Of a stretch of 39,912 nucleotides of DNA, positions 28,250-35,512 are shown in pieces. This DNA is from Gammaproteobacteria bacterium (lineage in GTDB: Bacteria; Pseudomonadota; Gammaproteobacteria; Pseudomonadales; Pseudohongiellaceae): contig PBTW01000068.1 of the NCBI GenBank assembly GCA_002729315.1, positions 1 through 39,912 of the forward strand, in the 5' to 3' direction. How positions within the stretch are numbered: position 1 is the stretch's first letter; the number at the start of each line of letters is the position of its first letter. A program made the translations under genes and the position numbers. The notes below the pieces were generated by a model that did no database searches, was not told where the DNA came from, and saw nothing but the letters and a program-made list of their open reading frames with translations.

Positions 28250-28588
28250 ATGACAAATATGACAGAAATCTACAAGATAACGTTCCTCAACAAAGGCAAG
28301 ATTTACGAAATATTTGTCAAACAAGTTTACCAGAGCGACTTGTACGGATTTATCGAAATAGAGGAATTTTTGTTCGATGAGCGGTCTAAGGTGGTGGTTG
28401 ATCCCAGCGAGGAGAAACTGAAATCTGAATTTACCGGCGTCAGACGCAGCTTCATCCCGATGCAGGCGATTATAAGGATAGATGAAGTAGAGAAAACTGG
28501 GGTCGCCAAGATCTCCAACGGCGACAAAATCACGCCGTTTCCCGTTTCCCTCGTCGGCAGTACAAAAAGCGATAATAAGGACGTCTGA
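28250..28588 (+). CDS. DUF1820 family protein
   Basis: This small protein of 112 residues belongs to the DUF1820 family, common in gammaproteobacteria and without an assigned function. Conserved features visible are YKITFLNKGKIYEIFVKQVY (residues 8-27), GFIEIEEFLFDERSKVVVDP, the basic FIPMQAIIRIDEVEK block and an end rich in Asp/Lys. An ATG three codons in (28259) is an equally plausible start; an AAGAGA-like ribosome site lies upstream. It is divergent from miaB and precedes srkA on the same strand by 44 bases. Confidence 0.88.
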   Translation: MTNMTEIYKITFLNKGKIYEIFVKQVYQSDLYGFIEIEEFLFDERSKVVVDPSEEKLKSEFTGVRRSFIPMQAIIRIDEVEKTGVAKISNGDKITPFPVSLVGSTKSDNKDV

Positions 28589-28632
28589 CTCGTTAGTGAA
28601 ATGTCCCTTTTTCGAGCTAGGTGACAGATTAG

Positions 28633-29625
28633 GTGGTTTACGAGCCTGAACATCCGTTTGCCACACTGACGCCAGATCGGGTTCTAGCTGCTGTCGAGTC
28701 CCTTGGCTTCAACACGGACGCCCGCTTTTTCGCTCTAAATAGTTATGAAAATCGGGTCTATCAGATCGGCCTGCTCGATGGGACCAGTCTTATTGCGAAA
28801 TTTTACAGGCCCGGCCGATGGGAGGCTCGGCAAATTCGCGAAGAGCACGCCTTTACTCAGGAGTTGTTCGATCTGGAAATACCTGTCGTCCCGCCCATGA
28901 AGCTGGAGAGCACTAGAACGCATGTTAAGGTTGATGGCTTTGAGCTTGCGTTGTTTCCGCAGCTCATCGGTCGGACTCCAGAGCTTGATGATCTGGGCAG
29001 CCTGTTCACGATGGGCAGATTTGTCGCCCGAATCCACGCCGTAGGATCTCAGAGCAACTTCGACTTTCGGGAGCACATCAGTCTTGATACAGCGATACGG
29101 AGTAGCCGTTATCTGCTTGAGAAAGACTTCCTACCGGCTGACCTGATTACCGCGTACGAAACTCTCATGCGCGATCTGTTCGACAGGATGTCAGAACAGC
29201 TTGCGTCAGCAGGCGATTGGCGATCGCTGCGGATCCATGGTGACTGTCATCTGGGGAACGTTTTATGGCGCGAGGGTATTCCGCACTTTGTTGATTTTGA
29301 TGACACGTTGATGGGGCCCGCAATACAGGATTTATGGATGCTGCTTTCTGGAGATCGAGAACACAGGCAGGCGCAATTGCTCGAGCTAGTCGAAGGGTAC
29401 AATGAGTTTTACGACTTCAGGGTGAGCGAACTAGCGCTGATCGAAATCCTGCGTACTATGCGCCTCATTAATTACAGTGCGTGGCTCGCTAGACGCTGGA
29501 CCGATCCTGCTTTTCCCCTAAACTTTCCCTGGTTCAATACCCAGAGATTCTGGTCAGATCATATCCTGGAACTGCGTGAGCAGATTGCTGCCCTTGACGA
29601 GCCGCCCCTACAGCTCGTTCAATAA
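28633..29625 (+). CDS. srkA: stress response Ser/Thr kinase SrkA (YihE/RdoA)
   Basis: SrkA is a cytoplasmic choline-kinase-fold protein kinase that protects against stress-induced programmed death in E. coli. The 330 residues align along the whole length with E. coli SrkA (328), sharing LNSYENRVYQ, the ATP-site lysine in IAKFYRPGRWEA (K56), the catalytic HGDCHLGNVLWR (H202-G-D204), the metal-binding VDFDD (220-224) and DPAFPLNFPWF. The start is GTG at 28633. In E. coli the gene is followed by dsbA; here the convergent apbE-like gene lies 2 bases away instead. Confidence 0.95.
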   Translation: MVYEPEHPFATLTPDRVLAAVESLGFNTDARFFALNSYENRVYQIGLLDGTSLIAKFYRPGRWEARQIREEHAFTQELFDLEIPVVPPMKLESTRTHVKVDGFELALFPQLIGRTPELDDLGSLFTMGRFVARIHAVGSQSNFDFREHISLDTAIRSSRYLLEKDFLPADLITAYETLMRDLFDRMSEQLASAGDWRSLRIHGDCHLGNVLWREGIPHFVDFDDTLMGPAIQDLWMLLSGDREHRQAQLLELVEGYNEFYDFRVSELALIEILRTMRLINYSAWLARRWTDPAFPLNFPWFNTQRFWSDHILELREQIAALDEPPLQLVQ

Positions 29626-29627
29626 CT

Positions 29628-30533
29628 TCAGTTTGCGAGGCCCGCTCCGCCGATTTGCCCGGCGCCGTCCATAAAAACGAACGGTAGTCCGGATTCTGTC
29701 AGCCAGTTTAAAGCATCCTGCTCTTGCTTCAGCATGGCGATTGTTGCGAAGGATCCTGCAACCGTGCATAGATTCGCTGAAACGCTTACAGCTCTCAGTC
29801 CTGCGCAGGGCCAGCCTGTTGTGGGGTTTAACAGATGGCTGTAACGTTTTCCATCAAATATGAAAGAACGCTCATAATCACCAGAAGACGCCAGACCACC
29901 TTCAGATAAATGAAAATGTGATATAGTTTTCGTTGGGTCTTCCGGGTGGGTGATGCCTATCGGCCAGGGTCGATTTTCCGGCTGCAATCCGATTGCAGCG
30001 AAGTCGCCCCCAAGATTGATCAGACCGCGCTTGACGCCGAGCTCCCGAGCCAGGTTGGCCAGACTGTCCGCGGCATATTCCTTTACAATGCCACCAAAAT
30101 CAATTTCCATATTCTCTGGTAGGAATAGTATATCGTCATGCCAGTTAAGCCTTTCTTGCCCAATTAGTGGTAAAAGCTCTTGAAGCTCGGATTCGTCGGG
30201 TATCCGTTTGCGACTGAAATCCCAAGCTCGACGCAGAACTCCCGCAGTGATATCAAATAGCCCGTCGCTCTGTTCATAGCAGGTCTGCGCATGTTCAAAA
30301 AGCTTCTGAGTCTCGACATCTATTTTAATGCCAGTCTGATCGCCCGCACTGCGGTTGATTTTGCTGAGAAAACTGTCGTCTCGGTAGCGCGTGTATTTGC
30401 TCTCTAGCCGGTTGACCTCGCCAATCAGTCGTCGAACCATTCTCTTGGCTCTGATTCGAGACGGTTCGTAAAGCTGAATCTCGCAGTAGGTTCCCATTGC
30501 CTTGAATCCTGCATGGCGCAGATTGGTGCTCAT
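29628..30533 (-). CDS. ApbE-like FAD:protein FMN transferase, leaderless and with altered metal site
   Basis: ApbE enzymes move FMN from FAD onto Thr/Ser of redox proteins, normally in the periplasm. The 301-residue protein shows the FKAMGTYCEIQLY start, NRLESKYTRYRDDSFLSKIN (41-60), GLFDITAGVLRRAWDF (91-106), INLGGDFAAIG and the FAD-side SGDYERSF ... HLLNPTTGWP. Two oddities stand out. No signal peptide or lipobox is present, and a TAA lies in frame a few codons before the ATG. In addition, the usual C-terminal metal motif (A-D-A-L-x-T) reads A-G260-S-F-A-T264, so the Mg-binding Asp is missing while the Thr is kept. It is last in the TlpA-DUF4266-DUF3570-ApbE operon, 15 bases after DUF3570. 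Confidence 0.9.
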   Translation of the reverse strand: MSTNLRHAGFKAMGTYCEIQLYEPSRIRAKRMVRRLIGEVNRLESKYTRYRDDSFLSKINRSAGDQTGIKIDVETQKLFEHAQTCYEQSDGLFDITAGVLRRAWDFSRKRIPDESELQELLPLIGQERLNWHDDILFLPENMEIDFGGIVKEYAADSLANLARELGVKRGLINLGGDFAAIGLQPENRPWPIGITHPEDPTKTISHFHLSEGGLASSGDYERSFIFDGKRYSHLLNPTTGWPCAGLRAVSVSANLCTVAGSFATIAMLKQEQDALNWLTESGLPFVFMDGAGQIGGAGLAN

Positions 30534-30548
30534 CGCTTTTCCATGCGG

Positions 30549-31706
30549 TTAGAACGCGTAATTCACGCCGAGCGATAGTCGGGTGAACTGGACCAGCCCT
30601 GGGCTGGGTTGATCGACGGTGAAAGCCGAGTACTTTTCATTAGCTACGTAACGTTCGGCGGTAAGAGTCGCGCTCCACCCACCAAAATCCGCGACTACGC
30701 TCAGGCCTCCGCTGACGGCACCGAATGCCGACAGTCGATAATCGCTGGACTGACTCTCAGACAGCGGCTTCAGGAAATCATCAATATTTGTATAAAAGTC
30801 GGCGGCAGTCTGACTGTAATAGCGGAGCATCGGAACGATTTTGAGTGACCGTGTTACGTTCTGGAACCAAGACAGATCGAGCGTGTGGGAACGAATGCCA
30901 AAATCGTCCCGATAATAACGATAGTCGCTCTGCAGTGCGCCATCTGCCTCGATAAAGAAATAGCGCAGTGAATTCGCAAACGCAATTTGGGTCTTTTCAT
31001 CTGGCCTGCTGTCCTGAAGTTTGTATGGATCAGATAAAAAGCCCGATTGCCCGGTCAGACTCAGTGCCGTCTGGAAACTGGCAACTGGGTTCAGCACCTG
31101 GCTCAAACTCACTGCCACCGAGCTTGCACGCTTGTTCTCATAACGCACGCGATTAAAGCGCTCAGCATCGCTGGGAAAGATGCTGTCATCAGAATGACTC
31201 AGACTCACTGTCAGAGTAGTCAAATCATTGTTGAAGTTCCGTGAGCCGCTCATGCTGACGTATTTAGCACGGTAGTCATTTTCCTCCGAGTAGCCAATGG
31301 CTCCACCGATATTCCCGCGTGTGCCATAGTACCGAGCACCAATGCTGACCTCGCTCCTAGAATCGTAGATGCCGCTTGCTCCGCTCATGTTGATCACCGG
31401 CTGTCCGTTGGTGCCTGCTGTCGAGAACCATGGAGAAGCGCCGCTCATATTTTCATGATTCGCGTTTATGAATAGCGCATAGTCACGACCAAGCGGAGAA
31501 ATAAATTGAAATTGATGGACGTCGATGTCGTATCGCTCGAGTTCGCCGAATGGAACCTGTTCCCGACTTAGTTCATCTTCCTGATAGTTCGAAATCTTAT
31601 AAGAAAGTGAAGACGTTAAGGGCGGCGCATCAGCCTCGGCGATGCCGGGCAGTGCAAGGGCCGAAGTGGACAAAGCGATTAGGCTGCGTGACGCGGGTTT
31701 TTTCAA
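30549..31706 (-). CDS. DUF3570 family outer-membrane beta-barrel protein
   Basis: The 385-residue protein has a signal peptide ending near AEA-DAP (residue 26) and a mature part full of alternating hydrophobic/aromatic strands, such as YFFIEADGALQSDYRYYRDD. It ends in an aromatic YAF, the C-terminal signature for BAM insertion, and an outer-membrane barrel of about 16-18 strands is likely. It matches the DUF3570 family, which has no established function. The start is TTG at 31706, with a GAGG ribosome site 7 bases before it (31714-31717). It lies between the DUF4266 lipoprotein (41-base gap) and the ApbE-like gene. Confidence 0.88.
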   Translation of the reverse strand: MKKPASRSLIALSTSALALPGIAEADAPPLTSSLSYKISNYQEDELSREQVPFGELERYDIDVHQFQFISPLGRDYALFINANHENMSGASPWFSTAGTNGQPVINMSGASGIYDSRSEVSIGARYYGTRGNIGGAIGYSEENDYRAKYVSMSGSRNFNNDLTTLTVSLSHSDDSIFPSDAERFNRVRYENKRASSVAVSLSQVLNPVASFQTALSLTGQSGFLSDPYKLQDSRPDEKTQIAFANSLRYFFIEADGALQSDYRYYRDDFGIRSHTLDLSWFQNVTRSLKIVPMLRYYSQTAADFYTNIDDFLKPLSESQSSDYRLSAFGAVSGGLSVVADFGGWSATLTAERYVANEKYSAFTVDQPSPGLVQFTRLSLGVNYAF

Positions 31707-31747
31707 AGGGAGACCTCAATGGTCGGAAGGCCGGCGAGCCCTGAAAA

Positions 31748-31975
31748 CTAGTTGCATCCGCAACCGCCGCCGGCGGCGATGTTGCCACCTGAGGAGGCTT
31801 CTTTACTGAAAAAAATATGGTCGTTAAGAGCGCGTTCCATAGGGTCGCTGTCCCAGGCCATTTCCTGTTTAGCCAGGTAGCCACGCTCCCAGGGCTGAAC
31901 CTGACTGCAGCCAGTGAGTACTCCAAGCGTGATCAGGGCCATCATCAGTGGTTTCATAACAGCATACCGATTCAT
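31748..31975 (-). CDS. DUF4266 small lipoprotein with C-terminal CGCN tail
   Basis: The 75-residue protein has a signal peptide with lipobox LTGC (Cys23), so the mature lipoprotein is only 53 residues. The family core WERGYLAKQEMAWD (29-42) is followed by DPMERALNDHIFFSKEAS, then a Gly-rich tail ending in GGGCGCN with C72 and C74. Two Cys in a CxC arrangement at the very C-terminus, next to a thioredoxin-like gene, suggest a redox or metal-binding tail. That is inference. The canonical ApbE flavinylation motif is not obvious. Its ATG overlaps the tlpA-like stop by 4 bases (31972-31975). Confidence 0.88.
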   Translation of the reverse strand: MNRYAVMKPLMMALITLGVLTGCSQVQPWERGYLAKQEMAWDSDPMERALNDHIFFSKEASSGGNIAAGGGCGCN

Positions 31976-32478
31976 TCTGGCAGGTTAGAGACGATCGCGG
32001 CTTCGATCACCTCCATGTCTGTTGGTCGAAACCCCATATGCACCATTTTGACTTCGCCATCAGGTCCGATCAGGTAGGAGGATGGCATGCCGATGACACT
32101 GAACTGTGTCGCCATATCTCCCTCAGGGTCTGAAGGGATAAGAAAATCTAGGGGAGTGTCCAGCAAGAAATCCAGTCCATCTTCAATAGGGTTGTCCACA
32201 TTAATGGCTACTACTACGAGTCCCTGATCCCGATATTTGTTGTACAGGTCGTTGTAGAGCGGTAACGAGGTCAGGCAAGGGGCGCACCAAGACGCCCAGA
32301 AGTCCACGTAAACGGTTTTACCCGGCATGTTGGCCAGTGCAATTACCGGTTGATCCGCGTAGATTGACGGGAGAGCAAAGTCCGGAGCAGGGTCGCCCTC
32401 TTCAACGGCATGGGCTAGGCCGACTAGTGCGCTCGCCACGAGGCCCAGCGCTATCGTCAGAAAACCTTTGTTCATCAT
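31972..32478 (-). CDS. TlpA-family periplasmic thioredoxin-like oxidoreductase
   Basis: The 168-residue protein has a signal peptide (cleavage near AHA-VEE, residue 24) and a thioredoxin fold with active site W64-C65-A-P-C68 in DFWASWCAPCLTSLP and the cis-Pro segment GMPSSYLI. TlpA/ResA-type proteins usually reduce disulfides of cytochrome or copper-site partners. The first gene of a four-gene operon, it is likely to act on the Cys-containing DUF4266 lipoprotein encoded next; that is inference. Two tandem ATGs are possible; the second (32475) has the better spacing from a strong AAGGAGT ribosome site. Confidence 0.9.
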   Translation of the reverse strand: MMNKGFLTIALGLVASALVGLAHAVEEGDPAPDFALPSIYADQPVIALANMPGKTVYVDFWASWCAPCLTSLPLYNDLYNKYRDQGLVVVAINVDNPIEDGLDFLLDTPLDFLIPSDPEGDMATQFSVIGMPSSYLIGPDGEVKMVHMGFRPTDMEVIEAAIVSNLPE

Positions 32479-32482
32479 TGTG

Positions 32483-32489
32483 ACTCCTT
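32483..32489 (-). promoter_or_regulatory. strong Shine-Dalgarno of the TlpA-DUF4266-DUF3570-ApbE operon
   Basis: On the minus strand AAGGAGT lies 4 bases before the first and 7 bases before the second of two tandem ATG codons. The spacing favours the second ATG (32475) as the start of the TlpA-like protein. It is the best ribosome site in the region and suggests high expression of the first operon gene. Confidence 0.7.
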
Positions 32490-32687
32490 AATTTCTCCAA
32501 AAGTCTATACTGTTTGTCGCTAATGCCAGTTTAATCGCGATCGCCTTCATGACTGGCTGATGGATGCGGAATGTCACCCAAAACAGCCACAGTGCCTTAA
32601 CATTACAGGTATTACTGTCGGCCGGTTCACTCATCGCATCAGACTATAGCGCACCAGCGAAAAATTCGTCTACTAAGAGCTATGCTG

Positions 32688-33833
32688 CTAGGCAGCGGTC
32701 GCCATAACGGAGTGGAGACTCCGCAGCAATTCATGCCATCGCTTGCGTTGAATTTTCAGCGCAAATTTCAGTTCCACATAGCTGTCACGCAGTTCCATCC
32801 GCTCCCACTGCGCAAGCGTTTCTTGGAGACGCTTCTCCCGCGCTTCGAGCCATTTTTGCCGGGTCGCATTCCATTCTTTTAGCAGTTGCTGGAATTGTTG
32901 ATACTCCTGCTCCAGTTTTGCTCGGAGGTTGTCCGGGATGTCGCGAAACTCGAATTGTTCCCGTGCTCGCTGGTACTGCATTTGTAATCTTGCTGTTTCT
33001 ACGCGGGCAGGATCGGTCCTTTTCAGGTCTGTGGTCAGACCCACGCAGGATAAACTGCGAATCATCCATTTTGTGGGATCGAAGTGCCACCATTTGACCC
33101 CATTGCGATAATCCCACTGGAACGTGTGGTGATAGTTGTGATACCCCTCACCATAGGTGATGAGTGCCAGCAGTGGGTTATCCCGCGCCGAACTGGCGTC
33201 GCTGTAAGTTTGTTTGCCCCACATGTGTGCAATCGAGTTGATCAGGTAAGTCACATGCTGGCTCATCACCAGTCGGAGTAACCCCCCAAGGAGAAGGCAA
33301 GCGATAATGTCGCCGTGGAGGAAGCCCAAAAATGCTGGGAGCCCGATGTTGGTAAGCAGCACAAGAAGTAGATAATGCTGATGCTGCCAGAGCGCTATCT
33401 TGTCCTGCTGGATGTCCTTGATATTTGAAAAGTCCTCTTTCCCGCTGTCATAGTGACGCAGAATCCAACCGATATGGGAAAACCAGAAACCTCTGCCAGC
33501 GGAGTATGGATCGAGATCATTCTGATCAACATGGCGGTGGTGGCGGCGATGATCCGAGGCCCAGTGCATAACGTCATTCTGCAAAGCACAGGCTCCTCCG
33601 AGTGCGAAGATCAATCTGAGAAAAGGGTGTCCCTTGTAAGCTTTGTGAGACCACATGCGGTGGTATCCGGCGGTAATCGACAGGCCGCAAAAGAGCATCA
33701 TGCCGAGAAAGACCAGCCACTCGTAAAGATCGTAACCGTCGAGATAGCCGTAAAGTGGAACCAGAATGACAGCCAGCAGCGGTGTCAGGCTGAACAGCAG
33801 CATATTTGTCAAGTTAATTGGTGCTTTTTCCAT
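32688..33833 (-). CDS. acyl-lipid/acyl-CoA delta-9-type fatty acid desaturase
   Basis: This is a membrane di-iron desaturase that introduces a double bond into fatty acyl chains, aiding membrane fluidity. The 381-residue protein has four hydrophobic helices and the three His boxes: H58-RMWS-H63, H95-RRHH99 and HNYHH near residue 232. Residues from about 275 onward form a long charged, Gln/Glu/Arg-rich helix (LEQEYQQFQQLL, QKWLEAREKRLQETLAQW) that looks like a coiled coil, beyond the catalytic core. The gene is separated from the TlpA-like gene downstream by 209 bp with no ORF of note. It is divergent from slyX. Confidence 0.92.
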   Translation of the reverse strand: MEKAPINLTNMLLFSLTPLLAVILVPLYGYLDGYDLYEWLVFLGMMLFCGLSITAGYHRMWSHKAYKGHPFLRLIFALGGACALQNDVMHWASDHRRHHRHVDQNDLDPYSAGRGFWFSHIGWILRHYDSGKEDFSNIKDIQQDKIALWQHQHYLLLVLLTNIGLPAFLGFLHGDIIACLLLGGLLRLVMSQHVTYLINSIAHMWGKQTYSDASSARDNPLLALITYGEGYHNYHHTFQWDYRNGVKWWHFDPTKWMIRSLSCVGLTTDLKRTDPARVETARLQMQYQRAREQFEFRDIPDNLRAKLEQEYQQFQQLLKEWNATRQKWLEAREKRLQETLAQWERMELRDSYVELKFALKIQRKRWHELLRSLHSVMATAA

Positions 33834-33927
33834 AATTGTCGAAAGGATTTTGAGTGGTAGAGCCGCCAGTGTAGCGGATTTTGCTCAAAGAGCCAGTAGT
33901 GTAATCTTTCAGGTTTACCGCAACGCC

Positions 33928-33933
33928 GGGAGA
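33928..33933 (+). promoter_or_regulatory. Shine-Dalgarno that sets the slyX start
   Basis: GGGAGA lies 7 bases before the ATG at 33941, an ideal distance. The in-frame TTG at 33935 would be only one base away, so ATG 33941 is the better slyX start. Confidence 0.7.
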
Positions 33934-33940
33934 TTTGCTG

Positions 33941-34159
33941 ATGCAGGACACGAACGATCGATTAGAGGGCATAGAGACTCAGCTGGCTTTTCAGGAAGAC
34001 GCCCTCGAGCAGTTTAATTCTGTAGCCGTTAGCCAGCAGGGGCAGATAGATGAGCTTAGAGCCCAGCTGCGGGTTCTGCAGGAACAGTGCAAAGCGCTGC
34101 CTGACGGTTCGCTTCAGTCCGCAGTCGATCCTGCGCTAGAAAAGCCGCCGCATTATTGA
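33941..34159 (+). CDS. slyX: SlyX family protein
   Basis: SlyX is a small cytoplasmic coiled-coil protein of unknown function found widely in proteobacteria. The 72-residue product reads DRLEGIETQLAFQEDALEQ then a heptad-rich helix QGQIDELRAQLRVLQEQC and ends in the family's KPPHY. The E. coli homologue is 72 residues. The ATG start is supported by the GGGAGA site. It is divergent from the desaturase gene, with 107 bases between the starts. Confidence 0.9.
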   Translation: MQDTNDRLEGIETQLAFQEDALEQFNSVAVSQQGQIDELRAQLRVLQEQCKALPDGSLQSAVDPALEKPPHY

Positions 34160-34233
34160 GCCCAGTCAATCCGCAGAAAAAACCAAACTCTGTTATCGCT
34201 CCAGCTTGGATTCATCGTAGCTCCACTAGATTT

Positions 34234-34374
34234 GTTAGCGCCTGGAAGGTTGAAATGTGTTTAGCGACGCTAACAAGTATGAGAGGTCCGATTTGAAAAT
34301 TAGAATTAAAGGGCAAGCAACCTTCCGCATGAACAGGTAGCCTGTGTGCTAGGGTGGCGTTGTTAGCGTCAGTG
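34234..34374. repeat. repeated GTTAGCG/CGCTAAC motif cluster in the slyX-tauE gap
   Basis: The 299-bp gap between slyX and the TauE-like gene holds GTTAGCG at 34234-34240, the near-palindrome TTAGCG-A-CGCTAA at 34261-34273 (which contains the inverted copy CGCTAAC at 34268-34274), and another GTTAGCG at 34362-34368. Further inverted repeats follow: GTGCG-AG-CGCAC (about 34372-34383) and CTGTCA-CCA-TGACAG (34422-34436). No gene is visible in the gap. The cluster could be operator sites or a structured RNA. Confidence 0.5.
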
Positions 34375-34421
34375 CGAGCGCACTATGCGGAGCGAGTGTT
34401 GTAGTAAAGTTGCCCGCATTC

Positions 34422-34436
34422 CTGTCACCATGACAG
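34422..34436. repeat. perfect inverted repeat downstream of the TauE-like gene
   Basis: CTGTCA-CCA-TGACAG is a 6-bp perfect stem with a 3-base loop, 23 bases past the stop codon of the - strand permease gene. No T-run follows in either direction, so it is a possible transcript-end stabiliser rather than a clear intrinsic terminator. Confidence 0.4.
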
Positions 34437-34458
34437 AAAGCTCTAGCTATGGGCTTGA

Positions 34459-35346
34459 CTATCCGAGGGTAAAGACTGCGCCCACCGCGATGAGCGTCAT
34501 GATGAAGAGTGCCCATTTGAGCGTGGTCTGAGAACTGCGCACGGCGATTTTTACCACAAGGTATGCGCCGACCATGTTACCGCCCGCCAGGATCAGACCG
34601 GGTACCCATTCGATAAGATCAAAGACTATAAAGATCGCGACTGATACAAAGGTGAAAGCCAGCGTGCAAACCATTTTAAGTGCATTGGCCCGCACCAGGT
34701 CATAACGGAGACCGCCGGCAAGGGCGGCGAGCAGGATAAAACCGACACCAGCCTGAACAAACCCTCCGTACATACCAGCAGCAAATAACCCCCACCAAGC
34801 TCCAAGTTTCTCGTTCGGGGAAAGAGTGGGAGTATTGGCAGGCGGGGCAATAACCCCCGGCCGCAGCAAGATAAGCAGGGACATTCCTAATAGGGTAGTC
34901 AGCATAATTGGCTTGAGATAAAGATTTGGCAAAAAGGCGGCAGTCAGGGCGCCCGCAGCTCCTCCAGCAAGGGTAGGTATAAGGATTGGGCGGACTGCTG
35001 GTCGATCCAGCATCTGGTTCTGGTCAAAACCTGCGACTCCTACCGAGCACTGCATCAGTACGGCGACCCGATTGGTGGCATTAGCGATATCAGCGGGCAG
35101 TCCCATAATCATTAGCATAGGTATGCTCAGATTTGAGCCGCCGCCTGCCAGGGTATTGATTCCGCCCGCAATGAGACCCACCAGACATAGTCCGACGAGA
35201 TCGAAAGTTGTGATGTCGTTAATCAGAATAAAGCTCTGCTGTTGTCGGATGGCCTCGAGACCGTCACCGATTGGTTTTCTGGGGTTTATTTCCTGATTAT
35301 ACCCGACTGCATAGATCAGCTGGGCAGTTAAGGCAGTTCGAACCAA
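34459..35346 (-). CDS. TauE/SafE-family sulfite/anion exporter-like membrane protein
   Basis: The 295-residue protein is mostly hydrophobic, with about eight membrane segments. It has the family signature GLIAGGINTLAGGGSNLSIP (in residues about 57-76) and a second related AAGMYGGFVQAGVGFI repeat. Members export sulfite, sulfoacetate or other anions, or are of unknown substrate. The start is weak: TTG at 35346 gives about 45 polar residues before the first helix, which is unusual, and no ATG lies between this TTG and the first repeat. The true start may be another non-ATG codon inside that stretch. Confidence 0.85.
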   Translation of the reverse strand: MVRTALTAQLIYAVGYNQEINPRKPIGDGLEAIRQQQSFILINDITTFDLVGLCLVGLIAGGINTLAGGGSNLSIPMLMIMGLPADIANATNRVAVLMQCSVGVAGFDQNQMLDRPAVRPILIPTLAGGAAGALTAAFLPNLYLKPIMLTTLLGMSLLILLRPGVIAPPANTPTLSPNEKLGAWWGLFAAGMYGGFVQAGVGFILLAALAGGLRYDLVRANALKMVCTLAFTFVSVAIFIVFDLIEWVPGLILAGGNMVGAYLVVKIAVRSSQTTLKWALFIMTLIAVGAVFTLG

Positions 35347-35500
35347 TGAAGCGATGACGTCATTAGAATATTGACCATCGGGAGGCTGCCTATACCATCG
35401 ATGATGGAGATTACGGATCTAATGGGACAAACAGAAATAATGTCTTTCGCTTTTTCATGATCGAGTACAATACACATCCTCTATAAAAGTGAACGGTGAA

Positions 35501-35506
35501 GAAGGG
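35501..35506 (+). promoter_or_regulatory. Shine-Dalgarno that favours the TTG start of the ThiO-like gene
   Basis: GAAGGG lies 6 bases before TTG 35513, whereas the alternative in-frame GTG at 35489 has no purine-rich site ahead. A TACAAT box at 35466-35471 upstream could be a -10 element, but no good -35 accompanies it. Confidence 0.5.
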
Positions 35507-35512
35507 CAAAAT

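Noticed and set aside
28136-28666. 176-residue - strand frame opposite the DUF1820 gene
   Set aside because: The + strand frame matches DUF1820 with conserved blocks; the opposite frame is its shadow.
33453-33860. 135-residue + strand frame opposite the desaturase gene
   Set aside because: It lies within the His-box-bearing desaturase on the other strand; the composition is that of an antisense shadow.
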